Positions 7,222-15,572 of a stretch of 49,165 bases of DNA are shown in pieces (position 1 is the first letter of the stretch; every line of letters starts with the position of its first letter). The DNA lies in assembly GCA_900770195.1 (NCBI GenBank), contig CAAGJI010000010.1:1-49165 (forward strand), written 5' to 3'. The notes below the pieces were generated by a model that had not been told where the DNA came from, did not search any database, and worked only from the letters and a program-made list of their open reading frames with translations. Origin of the DNA: Oscillospiraceae bacterium (GTDB lineage Bacteria; Bacillota; Clostridia; Oscillospirales; Ruminococcaceae). The position numbers and the translations under genes are program-made.

Positions 7222-8403
7222 TTAATAATTTTTTGTAAGTTTTCCGAGTGTTCTTATTCCGCTTACAATGTCATCGTTTGACGGTGTTGAATAGTTAAGT
7301 CGGAAATAGTTTAATTTTTCATCATTTATTGCAAAAGCATTTCCCGGAACAATTGCAATTTTAAATTCATTTATTGCTCTTCTGCAAAATTCAGGAGCGT
7401 TGATATTTTCAGGAAGTTTTGCCCAGATAAACATACCGCCTTCAGGTTTTACCCATTTGATTTCAGAAGAAAAGTTTTCTTTCATTTCTTTGTCCATAAG
7501 ACTGCATTTATCTCTGTAAACAGACTTTATTGATGCAATATGTTCGTCAATGTCATATCTTTTAAGAAATTCATTGCAAAGAAGCTGTGCCCATATATTT
7601 GTGTGAACGTCTTCAACCTGTTTGCAGACAATGCATTTCTGAATAACTTCTTTCGGACCTGCAATATATCCCACACGGAGACCCGGAGCGAGAATTTTTG
7701 AAAAAGTTCCTGAATAAAGGACAATTCCCGATTTATCCATTGTTTTAATTGACGGTATATCTTCACCCTCAAATCTTAAATCACCGTAAGGATTATCTTC
7801 AAGAATGAGAGTGCCGTATTTTTCGCAGAGTTCATAAATTGCTTTTCTCTTTTCAAGTGATGTTGTTATACCGGTAGGATTTTGGAAATTTGCTATTATA
7901 TAAAGCAGTTTTGCATTGCCTTTTTTCAGTTTTTCTTCAAGTATTTCAATGTTCATACCGTCGTTTTCCATAGGAACGCCATCAAGGTTTACACCATAAG
8001 ATCTGAAAGCGTTAAGTGAACCTATGAAACTTGGTGATTCGCATATCATTGTGTCGCCATAATCGCACATAACCTTGCTTGCAAGTTCGTTACCCTGCTG
8101 TGCACCTGATGTTATGATAAGGTCATCTGTTTCAGGATTGAAGCAGTTAAGCGATTCAAGACGTTTTTTAAGTGTATTGCGAAGTTCAGGATAGCCCTCT
8201 GTGATGCTGTATTGAAGAGCAAGAAGAGGTTCATCTTTTAAAATATCTTTTGAAATTTCCTGAAATTTATCAACAGGAAAAGCTTCAGAAGCAGGACTTC
8301 CTGCGGCAAATGAAATTACACCGGGTTTACCTGTATTTTTTAATATCTCACGAATGGCTGAAGCCTGAAGAGATGCAACTTTTTTTGAAAATTTATATTC
8401 CAT
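7222..8403 (-). CDS. PLP-dependent aminotransferase, class I/II (aminoadipate/aromatic type)
   Basis: The 393-residue enzyme has fold-type I aminotransferase marks: NFQNPTG (172-178), LEDNPYGDLR with Asp203 for the pyridine nitrogen, SGTFSKILAPGLRVGY with the Schiff-base lysine Lys236, and a C-terminal arginine in RLNYSTP for the substrate carboxylate. The overall pattern (N-terminal ISFAAGSPASEAFP, LQYSITEGYPELR) resembles the 2-aminoadipate/aromatic aminotransferase group and the catalytic half of MocR regulators, but there is no DNA-binding domain. The natural substrate cannot be decided. First gene of the operon leading to trpS; RBS AAGAAAGG. Confidence 0.9.
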   Translation of the reverse strand: MEYKFSKKVASLQASAIREILKNTGKPGVISFAAGSPASEAFPVDKFQEISKDILKDEPLLALQYSITEGYPELRNTLKKRLESLNCFNPETDDLIITSGAQQGNELASKVMCDYGDTMICESPSFIGSLNAFRSYGVNLDGVPMENDGMNIEILEEKLKKGNAKLLYIIANFQNPTGITTSLEKRKAIYELCEKYGTLILEDNPYGDLRFEGEDIPSIKTMDKSGIVLYSGTFSKILAPGLRVGYIAGPKEVIQKCIVCKQVEDVHTNIWAQLLCNEFLKRYDIDEHIASIKSVYRDKCSLMDKEMKENFSSEIKWVKPEGGMFIWAKLPENINAPEFCRRAINEFKIAIVPGNAFAINDEKLNYFRLNYSTPSNDDIVSGIRTLGKLTKNY

Positions 8404-8439
8404 ATCTGTTTTGCCTTTCTTAAAATTATCGTATCTTAT

Positions 8440-8468
8440 ATTATATCACAAATTTTCGGTTTCATCAA
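8440..8468 (-). promoter_or_regulatory. Sigma-A promoter of the aminotransferase-trpS operon
   Basis: On the minus strand TTGATG (8463-8468) and TATAAT (8440-8445) are 17 bp apart, with an extended -10 (TGA before TATAAT), about 37 bp before the start codon. Confidence 0.85.
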
Positions 8469-8515
8469 TATATTTTGTGCATAATTTTTTGAAAAATAAA
8501 ATTTTTTTGCTGTTA

Positions 8516-10834
8516 TCAGCCTTTTATAATGTATTTTTTATCTTTTTCAGTTTCAAAACAAATGAGTTCGTTTTCAATTTTTGTATTTATAGGTTTGTCA
8601 GCTGATAAAACACTTACTGTTGAATCACATCTTATTTTACAGATATTTCCAAGATGTGATATAATTTCGGCTTTTACAATCTTTTTATCTTTCCATTCAA
8701 TTGAAACTTCAAAACCGCCTCTTGCACAAAGTCCTGAAACTGAACCTTCCTGCCATTTGTCAGGCAAAGCAGGAAGAAGATGAATTTCATCATTTTGACT
8801 TTGCATAATCATTTCTGCAATTGCAGCAGCTGAACCAAGATTTGCGTCAATCTGGAAAGGAGGATAATTGTTAAGAAGATTCGGACTTAATGAATAAAGG
8901 AAAAGTTTCTGAAGATTTTCAAAAGCCATCTGACCGTCGCCAAGTCTTGCCCACATATTCATATTCCAGGCATAACTCCAGCCAAAATGTCCATCTTCAT
9001 AAATAAGTCGTCTTATAAGGGTTGCCCTTGCAGCATCTGCAAGTTTCGGAGTTGATTTTACAGAAATCAAATTTCCTGGGAAAAGTCCGAAAAGCTGTGA
9101 AACGTGTCTGTGACCAACTTCAACTTCATCATAATCATCTGCCCATTCCTGAATCTGACCGTATTTGCCCGTTTTAGGCTGAGGAATTTTTTCGAGAAGT
9201 TTTTTAAGTTCTGCGGCAAAATCTTTGTCTGTATCAAGTATTTCAGAGGCTTCTATAACATCCTTGAAAAGTTCTGTTATAATCTGTGAATCCATTGAAG
9301 CACCCTTGCATATTGCACCTGTTGTTCCAAAAGCTGTTTTATAGGAATTTTCAGGTGAAACAGATGGTGAAACGATAAGTCTGCCTTTTTCATCTTCAAT
9401 CATATAATCAGCAAAGAAAAGTGCTGCCTGTTTCATCGTTTCATATTTTGATTTCAAAAATTCTTTGTCGCCTGTGAAGCGGTAATGTTCAAATATGTGC
9501 AGGCAAAGCCATGCAGCCCCTGACGGCCATAAAGTTGAGCTTTGACACATATCCTGCGGTGCTGTATCACCCCATATATCAGTGTTGTGGTGACACACAA
9601 ATCCCCTGCAATGATACATTTCACGAGCTGTTACTGTACCGTTTTCACGTATTCTTTCAAGCAAATCAAAAAGTGGCATATGGCATTCTGAAAGATTAAG
9701 TGTTTCACACATCCAGTAGCACATCTGTGTGTTGACATTAACAACGTATCTGCTTCCCCACTTAGGACGCATATCTTCATTCCAGATACCCTGCATTGTT
9801 ATCGGCTGAGTTCCTTCACGGCTTGATGAAATCATAAGGTATCTTGCATAGTTTAAAAAGAGTGTAGCAATTCCTGTATCTCTTATATCTCTTATACATT
9901 CCTTGTCGTCAAACTGACTTCCTTTAAGTCTTTCGATACGTTCATTTGTTGTCATATTCTGAACTTCTTCAGGTGATTCAGGCAAAGAAAATTCAACTCT
10001 GCTGTAAAGTTTGCGGTAATCTTCGATGTGCCTGTAAAGAAGTTCGCTGTAGTTGCATTCTACGGCATATTCAAGATCCATAAGTGCCGAATCTTCATAT
10101 ATTTCAGAATAAAAATCTGTTGAAACTGAAAGCATGATAGTTGCTTCATCAGCATTTTCGACAACAAGCTTTGCACCTTGTGTTTTAACAGTTCCGCCTT
10201 CGGCAACAGCTGTCATAAAAGCAGCAAAATTTATTCCGTCTTTTCCGCCGCAACCGCCTGTGTACATAATTACATTTTCTTTGTCATCGCAAGGACGGTT
10301 ATTGTCATAAAAACCTTCTCTGCCGTCAATATTTGCGGTGAAAGAAACTTTTCCCGGCTGATCTGAATGTATATGAACAACAAGAACATTGTCAGGTGCG
10401 GAAACGAAAATCTGTCTTAAAAATTTAACATCATTTATTGTGTATTCCGTGTTTGTAACGGCACTTTGCAAATCAAGTTCTCTTGAATAATCACGAACTT
10501 TTCCAACATCTTCCATATGTATAAAAAGATTGCCAAGAGGAAGATAGCTTCTTGAATCGCTGCAAATCCCCTGCATTTTCTGAAAAGCAAGTTTTTCAGC
10601 ATCTTTAAGCTGACCTTTGTCTATAAGTTTTCTTATTTCAAGCATACCTTCATATGCATCGGGATTGTTTCTGTTTCTGTGGCCGCCCGACCATATTGAA
10701 TCTTCATTCAAAGATATAACTTCATCTACTGCCACACCATAATCCATAGCACCAATTCTGCCATTTCCAAGCGGAAGGGCATTGTTGAAATCGGCAGCAG
10801 GTTTTTTGTACCATATTCTGCTTTCACTTTTCAT
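8516..10834 (-). CDS. GH95 family glycosidase (probable alpha-L-fucosidase), cytoplasmic
   Basis: The start is taken at ATG 10832-10834, after CAGGAGAA, giving 772 residues; an upstream in-frame extension would run through the promoter. The N-terminus (RIWYKKPAADFNNALPLGNGRIGAM) is the GH95 beta domain. Catalytic-site residues of the family are visible: Asn366 and Asn368 in NVNTQMCYW, Glu495 in SPSVSPEN (general acid) and Asp663 in FQIDANLG. GH95 enzymes cleave alpha-1,2-L-fucosides or alpha-L-galactosides by inversion. There is no signal peptide, so the substrate must be imported or intracellular. No transporter or fucose pathway genes adjoin it, and specificity cannot be read from sequence. 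Confidence 0.93.
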   Translation of the reverse strand: MKSESRIWYKKPAADFNNALPLGNGRIGAMDYGVAVDEVISLNEDSIWSGGHRNRNNPDAYEGMLEIRKLIDKGQLKDAEKLAFQKMQGICSDSRSYLPLGNLFIHMEDVGKVRDYSRELDLQSAVTNTEYTINDVKFLRQIFVSAPDNVLVVHIHSDQPGKVSFTANIDGREGFYDNNRPCDDKENVIMYTGGCGGKDGINFAAFMTAVAEGGTVKTQGAKLVVENADEATIMLSVSTDFYSEIYEDSALMDLEYAVECNYSELLYRHIEDYRKLYSRVEFSLPESPEEVQNMTTNERIERLKGSQFDDKECIRDIRDTGIATLFLNYARYLMISSSREGTQPITMQGIWNEDMRPKWGSRYVVNVNTQMCYWMCETLNLSECHMPLFDLLERIRENGTVTAREMYHCRGFVCHHNTDIWGDTAPQDMCQSSTLWPSGAAWLCLHIFEHYRFTGDKEFLKSKYETMKQAALFFADYMIEDEKGRLIVSPSVSPENSYKTAFGTTGAICKGASMDSQIITELFKDVIEASEILDTDKDFAAELKKLLEKIPQPKTGKYGQIQEWADDYDEVEVGHRHVSQLFGLFPGNLISVKSTPKLADAARATLIRRLIYEDGHFGWSYAWNMNMWARLGDGQMAFENLQKLFLYSLSPNLLNNYPPFQIDANLGSAAAIAEMIMQSQNDEIHLLPALPDKWQEGSVSGLCARGGFEVSIEWKDKKIVKAEIISHLGNICKIRCDSTVSVLSADKPINTKIENELICFETEKDKKYIIKG

Positions 10835-10895
10835 AATCAAATTCTCCTGTGTATTTGTTTCTTTATATAATGTTAAAATATGCTTATACAAGTAT

Positions 10896-10924
10896 ATTAT
10901 ACCATATCTGAAATATTTTTTCAA
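10896..10924 (-). promoter_or_regulatory. Sigma-A promoter of the GH95 gene
   Basis: On the minus strand TTGAAA (10919-10924) and TATAAT (10896-10901) are 17 bp apart, with TGG before the -10. The 5' UTR would be about 55 nt. No clear operator palindrome is seen beside it. Confidence 0.8.
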
Positions 10925-10964
10925 TTACTTTTTTAATTTATTTTGCTTTAATCATAAACTTTAA

Positions 10965-11072
10965 AATCAGGAACTTCAGGAACGAAAAATTAAAGTGTCA
11001 GCTGTAGCTGACTTATCAAAAAAACCTCAGTCAAGCCTTGAATGGCGGCTTATTAATTCCTCATTCCTGATT
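10965..11072. repeat. Dispersed palindromic repeat, copy 1
   Basis: The gap 10835-11218 holds two promoters and this element. Its ends are inverted (AATCAGGAA at 10965-10973, TTCCTGATT at 11064-11072). It contains a perfect palindrome GTCAGCTGTAGCTGAC (10997-11012) and a second stem (AAGCC...GGCTT, about 11034-11051). The core matches copy 2 at 34299-34397. No coding potential is seen. It looks like a MITE-like or structured intergenic repeat. Confidence 0.75.
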
Positions 11073-11118
11073 TTCAAAATTCCTCATTCCAAATTTAAAA
11101 ATTATTTTTTTAAAATTA

Positions 11119-11147
11119 TTGACAAAATTATTCAAATATGATATAAT
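11119..11147 (+). promoter_or_regulatory. Sigma-A promoter of citrate synthase
   Basis: TTGACA (11119-11124) and TATAAT (11142-11147) are 17 bp apart with an extended -10 (TGA). The 5' UTR would be about 65 nt. Confidence 0.9.
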
Positions 11148-11218
11148 AATAGAATATTGTCGATAATTTATGAGAATATAAAAAGAAAGCTAATTTAATT
11201 AAAAAGGAGAGATTTGCC

Positions 11219-12586
11219 ATGAGCAGACAAGACTACACATCAATTTTACCGCAGGTTGAAAAACTTGCCCAGAAATGCAACGAAAACTACGGTATACCAC
11301 AGGAACTTTATACTAAATACGATGTAAAAAAAGGTTTAAGAGATCTTAATGGTAAAGGCGTACTTGCAGGACTTACAAAGGTCAGCACAATAACAGCCAC
11401 AAAACAGCTTGAAGACGGAACAACAGCCCCTGCTCCGGGTGTGCTTCTCTTCAGAGGTATAAATGTTAAAGAACTTGTTCAGGGACTTTTAAAAGATAAC
11501 CGACTCGGTTTTGAAGAAACAATATATCTTCTTTTAACAGGCGGACTTCCAAACCGTGAAGAACTTACACAGTTTAAATCGCTTATTGCTGAATATATGC
11601 AGCTTCCAAACAGTTTTACAAGAGATATTATCATGAGATCACCAAGTGAAAATATGATGAATACACTTTCAAAAAGTGTTCTTTCGCTTTATTCGGCAGA
11701 TAACAAAGCTGATGATATTTCAATAACAAATGTTATGAGTCAGTGTCTGCATTTGATATCTTTGTTTCCTGTTTTTTCAGTATACGGCTATCAGGCATAT
11801 ACATATTTTAAAAACGGCGGAAGTCTTATAATTCATAACCCGAGACCTGATCTTTCAATTGCGGAAAATGTTCTTTATATGCTTCGTCCTGACGGAAAAT
11901 ATACGGAACTTGAAGCAAGAATACTTGACCTTGCACTTATAATTCATGCAGAACACGGTGGCGGAAATAACTCAACTTTTACAGTTCACGTTGTTTCATC
12001 ATCCGGTACAGATACATATTCAACAATGGCTGCTGCACTTGGTTCACTTAAAGGTCCAAAGCATGGCGGTGCGAATATAAAGGTTGTTGAAATGTTTGAA
12101 GATATGAAAAAACAGCTCCACGACTGGACAGATGAAGAAGAAATAAAAGCTTATCTTCTTAAACTTTTAAATAAGGAAGCGTTTGATAAATCAGGGCTTA
12201 TATATGGTATGGGGCATGCTGTTTATTCGGTAAGCGACCCGAGAGCGGAAATTTTCAAGGGATTTGTTGAACAGCTTTCAACAGAAAAAGGCTGTCACGA
12301 TGAATATCAGCTTTATGCAACAGTTGAAAGACTTGCTCCTGAAGTTATTGCATCAAAGAGAAAAATGTTCAAGGGAGTATGTGCAAATGTCGACTTTTAC
12401 AGCGGTTTTGTTTACAGAATGCTTGGAATACCTGTTCAGCTTTTCACACCGATTTTTGCAATTGCCCGTATAGCAGGCTGGTCGGCACACAGAATAGAAG
12501 AACTTATAAACTGCAATAAAATAATCCGTCCTGCATATCGTTCAATTGAAACTTTAGGCGAATATACGCCTATTGATGAAAGATGA
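11219..12586 (+). CDS. gltA: Citrate synthase
   Basis: The 455-residue protein condenses acetyl-CoA and oxaloacetate to citrate, feeding 2-oxoglutarate and glutamate synthesis in an anaerobe. Active-site landmarks are His246 in HAEHGGGNNS, His282 in GPKHGGAN, and His333 with Asp340 in GMGHAVYSVSDPRA. It is longer at the N-terminus than the Bacillus enzyme (about 370), with about 45 extra residues before TITATKQLEDG; this longer form occurs in anaerobic Firmicutes. A 2-methylcitrate synthase activity cannot be excluded. The ATG follows AAGGAGAG. No aconitase or isocitrate dehydrogenase gene is adjacent. Confidence 0.95.
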   Translation: MSRQDYTSILPQVEKLAQKCNENYGIPQELYTKYDVKKGLRDLNGKGVLAGLTKVSTITATKQLEDGTTAPAPGVLLFRGINVKELVQGLLKDNRLGFEETIYLLLTGGLPNREELTQFKSLIAEYMQLPNSFTRDIIMRSPSENMMNTLSKSVLSLYSADNKADDISITNVMSQCLHLISLFPVFSVYGYQAYTYFKNGGSLIIHNPRPDLSIAENVLYMLRPDGKYTELEARILDLALIIHAEHGGGNNSTFTVHVVSSSGTDTYSTMAAALGSLKGPKHGGANIKVVEMFEDMKKQLHDWTDEEEIKAYLLKLLNKEAFDKSGLIYGMGHAVYSVSDPRAEIFKGFVEQLSTEKGCHDEYQLYATVERLAPEVIASKRKMFKGVCANVDFYSGFVYRMLGIPVQLFTPIFAIARIAGWSAHRIEELINCNKIIRPAYRSIETLGEYTPIDER

Positions 12587-12628
12587 TTTCACAAAATAAA
12601 AAACAAATGTAAAATTTAAGAAAAACCC

Positions 12629-12657
12629 TTGCATTTTGAAAATTAATGTGTTATAAT
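12629..12657 (+). promoter_or_regulatory. Sigma-A promoter of secG (and rnr)
   Basis: TTGCAT (12629-12634) and TATAAT (12652-12657) are 17 bp apart with TGT before the -10. Confidence 0.85.
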
Positions 12658-12710
12658 ATAACTTGTATTTGTATGGACATAATTATTACTGAGGAGGGGT
12701 GATCCGAGAA

Positions 12711-12983
12711 ATGTCAACATGGGAAATAATTACAGGTATTGTGGTTCTTGTACTTAGTGTACTTGTAAATGTTATCTGCCTTATGCAGGAACAGAAACCA
12801 CAGAGTGCTTCATCAGCTCTTGGCGGTGCAGCTCCTGAAATGGATTCTTACTATGGTAAAAATCAGGGAAGAACAAAGGAAGCGATTCTTGCTAAAATAA
12901 CAAGAACATTATCTATCATTTTATTTGTGGTAATCCTTGTTATGAACATTGTTGTTCCAATAATTGAAAAACATCTTGGATAA
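12711..12983 (+). CDS. secG: Protein translocase subunit SecG
   Basis: The protein is 90 residues with two membrane helices (about 4-24 and 65-85) joined by the typical loop QEQKPQSASSALGGA and GKNQGRTKEAILAKIT. SecG stimulates SecYE-mediated export. A GTG at 12699 is in frame but lies inside the ribosome site GAGGAGGGG, so the ATG at 12711 is preferred. It is followed by rnr, the same neighbour as in many Firmicutes, although a terminator separates them. Confidence 0.93.
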   Translation: MSTWEIITGIVVLVLSVLVNVICLMQEQKPQSASSALGGAAPEMDSYYGKNQGRTKEAILAKITRTLSIILFVVILVMNIVVPIIEKHLG

Positions 12984-12986
12984 TTT

Positions 12987-13025
12987 AAAAGCTGCCGCCT
13001 TTCATTAATGCGGCAGCTTTTTTTA
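12987..13025 (+). terminator. Intrinsic terminator after secG
   Basis: A strong 11-bp stem, AAAGCTGCCGC with GCGGCAGCTTT, runs into TTTTT. rnr begins 36 bp later without an evident promoter, so rnr may depend on read-through. Confidence 0.9.
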
Positions 13026-13060
13026 TATTGTAAAATCAGGGTAAAAAAGGAGTAACTTAT

Positions 13061-15328
13061 ATGGGAAAGAAAAAAAAGAGTGGAAATTTTGAAAAAAAAT
13101 TTAAATCAAAAGAAAAAAGATTCCAGCCAAAAAAAAGAAGATTTAAACAAAGCAGCAAAGGCGGAAAAAAAATCAGATCAGAAAAAGAAAGAATAAAAGC
13201 CGGAGCAAAATTTTCAGTTGAAGATTATAAAAAAAGAATTGTTTTATTTTTGAAAAAGAATGAAAACAGGGAACTTTCTTTCAAAGAACTTAAAATGCTT
13301 TGCAAATGCAAAAGCGGTGTGCAGGAAAATTTTGAAGACGCTTTAAGATTTTTGTGCAAAGTAAAAATAGTTAAAAAAGGCAAAAAAGGCTATAGAATAT
13401 GCGATACGGAAAATCTTTACAGAGCGGAAATTGTTCGACTTAACAGAACTTTTGGTTTTGCAAAAAGAGAAGATAATGAAAACGAGGTCTTTGTTCCGGG
13501 TAAATTTCTTATGGGAAGCCTTGTGGGGGATACTGTTCTTATGCGTGATATTGAACCTAAAGGCGACGGCGAAGAAGGAATGGTTGTTGACATAGTTGAA
13601 CACAGCAAGGGTACATTATCGGGTACAATAGTTGAAGAAGATGGAAAATTGAAAGTTGTATGCGATACTATGTGCAATACTCCTATAAAAATAGATGAAA
13701 TAAGAAGTGTTCCATTTGAAGTTGGTGAAAAAGTTCTTTGCGAAATAAGCAAAAGAGGAAAACGCCACAGCGAACACGTTGCAGTAATAACATTTTCATA
13801 CGGAAGCACAACAGCTGAAAACTGTTCGGCTGCACTTATAGATGCTTCTGAAATACCTCATGAATTTTCGGAAGATGTGCTTGCGGAAGCGAAAGATGTT
13901 TCATCTGTAAAAATCGATGAAGAATGTATAAAGAAGCGTCTTGACCTTAGAGATGAAATTATATTTACAATCGACAGTGCGTATTCAAAAGATCTTGATG
14001 ATGCGGTTTCAATAAAAAAAGTGTCAGATGGTTATGAACTTGGTGTACATATTGCAGATGTTTCAAATTATGTGAAATTCGGCACAGCACTTGATAAAGA
14101 AGCAATAAACAGAGGCACAAGTATCTACTATGCAGATAAAGTTATACCTATGCTGCCGGTTGAACTTTCAAACGGAATATGTTCATTAAATCCGGATGAA
14201 GACAGACTTGCGTTTTCTGCACTTATGAAAATCAACAGCAAAGGTGAACTTGTTGACTATGAATTTAAAAAGACTGTTATAAAGTCAAGAGTAAAGGGCG
14301 TTTATAAAGAAATAAATGCAATTCTTGACGGAACAGCAACACCTGAAATACTTGAAAAGTATAAAGATGTCAGGAAAACAATTGATATACTTGATGAACT
14401 TGCAAAGCTTCGTCTTGCAATAAGAAAAAAACGTGGTGCACCATCAATTGAAACAATAGAATCACAGTTTGAAGTTAAAGATGGTGTTTGCGTTGATGTT
14501 TTTCCAAGACAGTCAGGCGAAAGCGAACACATTATAGAAGAAATGATGCTGCTTGCAAATGAGTCTGCTGCAAAGTTTTCAAAAAAATATCAGATACCTT
14601 TTGTATACAGAATACACGAAGACCCGTCAAATGAAAAAATTTCAGGTTTAATAAGTATACTTACAAAGCTTGGAGTACAATTCCCTGAATATAATAAAAA
14701 TATAAAACCTGCACATCTTTCTGAAGTACTTGAAAAAACAAAAGATAAAACTTTTTTCCCGATAGTAAACAATATGGTTTTAAGGTCTATGTCAAAGGCT
14801 AAATATTCGGAAGAACCAATTGGACATTTTGGTCTTGCACTTGAAGATTATTCGCATTTTACATCGCCGATAAGAAGATATTCCGACCTTGCAATTCACA
14901 GAATAATGACGGCTTTTCTGAAAATTCAGTCAGAGGGAAAAACGGAACTTGGAAGCAAATATGATAAATTTGCTGTTAAGGCGGCGACTGCTGCAACAGA
15001 AACTGAAATAAGGGCAGTTGCAGCTGAAAGAAAATGCGAAAGTTTTTATAAGGCTGAATTTATGGAAAAACATATCGGCGAAGATTTCGACGGACTTATT
15101 TCAGGAATTACAGAAAACGGAATATATGTTGAACTTCCTAACAGTGTTGAAGGAATGATAAGACTCAGCACAATGCCTGAAGGCGATTATGATGTTGAAG
15201 CAGGTCTTGATGTAACGGAAATTTTATCAGGCAAACGTTACAGAGTAGGCGATAAAATCAGGATAGAGTGCGTAAAGTCAGATACAGCAAGCGGAAACAT
15301 AGATTTCATAATGAAAGAAACTGATTGA
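13061..15328 (+). CDS. rnr: Ribonuclease R
   Basis: The 755-residue 3'-5' exoribonuclease degrades structured RNA. Order: a very basic Lys-rich tail (residues 1-48), a winged-helix region (about 50-125), cold-shock RNA-binding domains (AEIVRLNRTFGFAKRE, about 128-150, onward), the RNB catalytic domain from about 290 with IDSAYSKDLDDAVS holding the magnesium-binding aspartates, and a C-terminal S1 domain (FDGLISGITENGIYVELP). In Bacillus the basic tail is at the C-terminus; here the Lys-rich tract is N-terminal. RBS AAAAAGGAG. It follows secG, as in B. subtilis. Confidence 0.96.
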   Translation: MGKKKKSGNFEKKFKSKEKRFQPKKRRFKQSSKGGKKIRSEKERIKAGAKFSVEDYKKRIVLFLKKNENRELSFKELKMLCKCKSGVQENFEDALRFLCKVKIVKKGKKGYRICDTENLYRAEIVRLNRTFGFAKREDNENEVFVPGKFLMGSLVGDTVLMRDIEPKGDGEEGMVVDIVEHSKGTLSGTIVEEDGKLKVVCDTMCNTPIKIDEIRSVPFEVGEKVLCEISKRGKRHSEHVAVITFSYGSTTAENCSAALIDASEIPHEFSEDVLAEAKDVSSVKIDEECIKKRLDLRDEIIFTIDSAYSKDLDDAVSIKKVSDGYELGVHIADVSNYVKFGTALDKEAINRGTSIYYADKVIPMLPVELSNGICSLNPDEDRLAFSALMKINSKGELVDYEFKKTVIKSRVKGVYKEINAILDGTATPEILEKYKDVRKTIDILDELAKLRLAIRKKRGAPSIETIESQFEVKDGVCVDVFPRQSGESEHIIEEMMLLANESAAKFSKKYQIPFVYRIHEDPSNEKISGLISILTKLGVQFPEYNKNIKPAHLSEVLEKTKDKTFFPIVNNMVLRSMSKAKYSEEPIGHFGLALEDYSHFTSPIRRYSDLAIHRIMTAFLKIQSEGKTELGSKYDKFAVKAATAATETEIRAVAAERKCESFYKAEFMEKHIGEDFDGLISGITENGIYVELPNSVEGMIRLSTMPEGDYDVEAGLDVTEILSGKRYRVGDKIRIECVKSDTASGNIDFIMKETD

Positions 15329-15344
15329 TTTAAATTTTAAATAT

Positions 15345-15378
15345 GAATTTGATGGCTAAAATATCAAATTCTTTGTTT
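15345..15378 (+). terminator. Possible weak terminator after rnr
   Basis: A 9-bp perfect stem (GAATTTGAT/ATCAAATTC) with a 9-base loop is followed by TTTGTTT. It is AT-rich, so strength is doubtful. Confidence 0.45.
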
Positions 15379-15435
15379 GAAAATGTACAATAACTTGTTA
15401 TAAATAAAAATAGTTTGAAATTTTAAATATTAATA

Positions 15436-15464
15436 TTGACAAAAAGGGATAATGATGATATAAT
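15436..15464 (+). promoter_or_regulatory. Sigma-A promoter of the giant surface protein
   Basis: TTGACA (15436-15441) and TATAAT (15459-15464) are 17 bp apart with an extended -10 (TGA). Transcription should start near 15471, leaving a leader of about 100 nt. Confidence 0.9.
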
Positions 15465-15466
15465 AA

Positions 15467-15547
15467 GGGCAATAAAAACAGCATATGTGCGTGTATGACT
15501 GCTGTTGCCCGAAAACGGCAGTAATTGGAAGATTACTGCTTTTTTTT
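15467..15547 (+). promoter_or_regulatory. Attenuator-like leader with three competing hairpins
   Basis: Between promoter and start codon lie three overlapping stems. Stem 1 pairs AACAGCA (15477-15483) with TGCTGTT (15500-15506). Stem 2 pairs ACTGCTGTT (15498-15506) with AACGGCAGT (15514-15522). Stem 3 pairs GCAGTAAT (15518-15525) with ATTACTGC (15532-15539) and is followed by eight T, a standard intrinsic terminator. Stem 2 cannot coexist with either stem 1 or stem 3, so it acts as an antiterminator by geometry. I do not recognise a known riboswitch class. Two short reading frames without good ribosome sites cross it: ATG at 15485 (four Cys codons in the first eight) and ATG at 15495 (nine codons). 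Confidence 0.7.
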
Positions 15548-15572
15548 AAAATATCAGAAAGGAAAAAAAGAT

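Noticed and set aside
10835..10924. N-terminal extension of the GH95 protein by 30 residues
   Set aside because: It runs through the -10 and -35 of the promoter; the ATG at 10834 has a good ribosome site and starts at the family's usual N-terminus.
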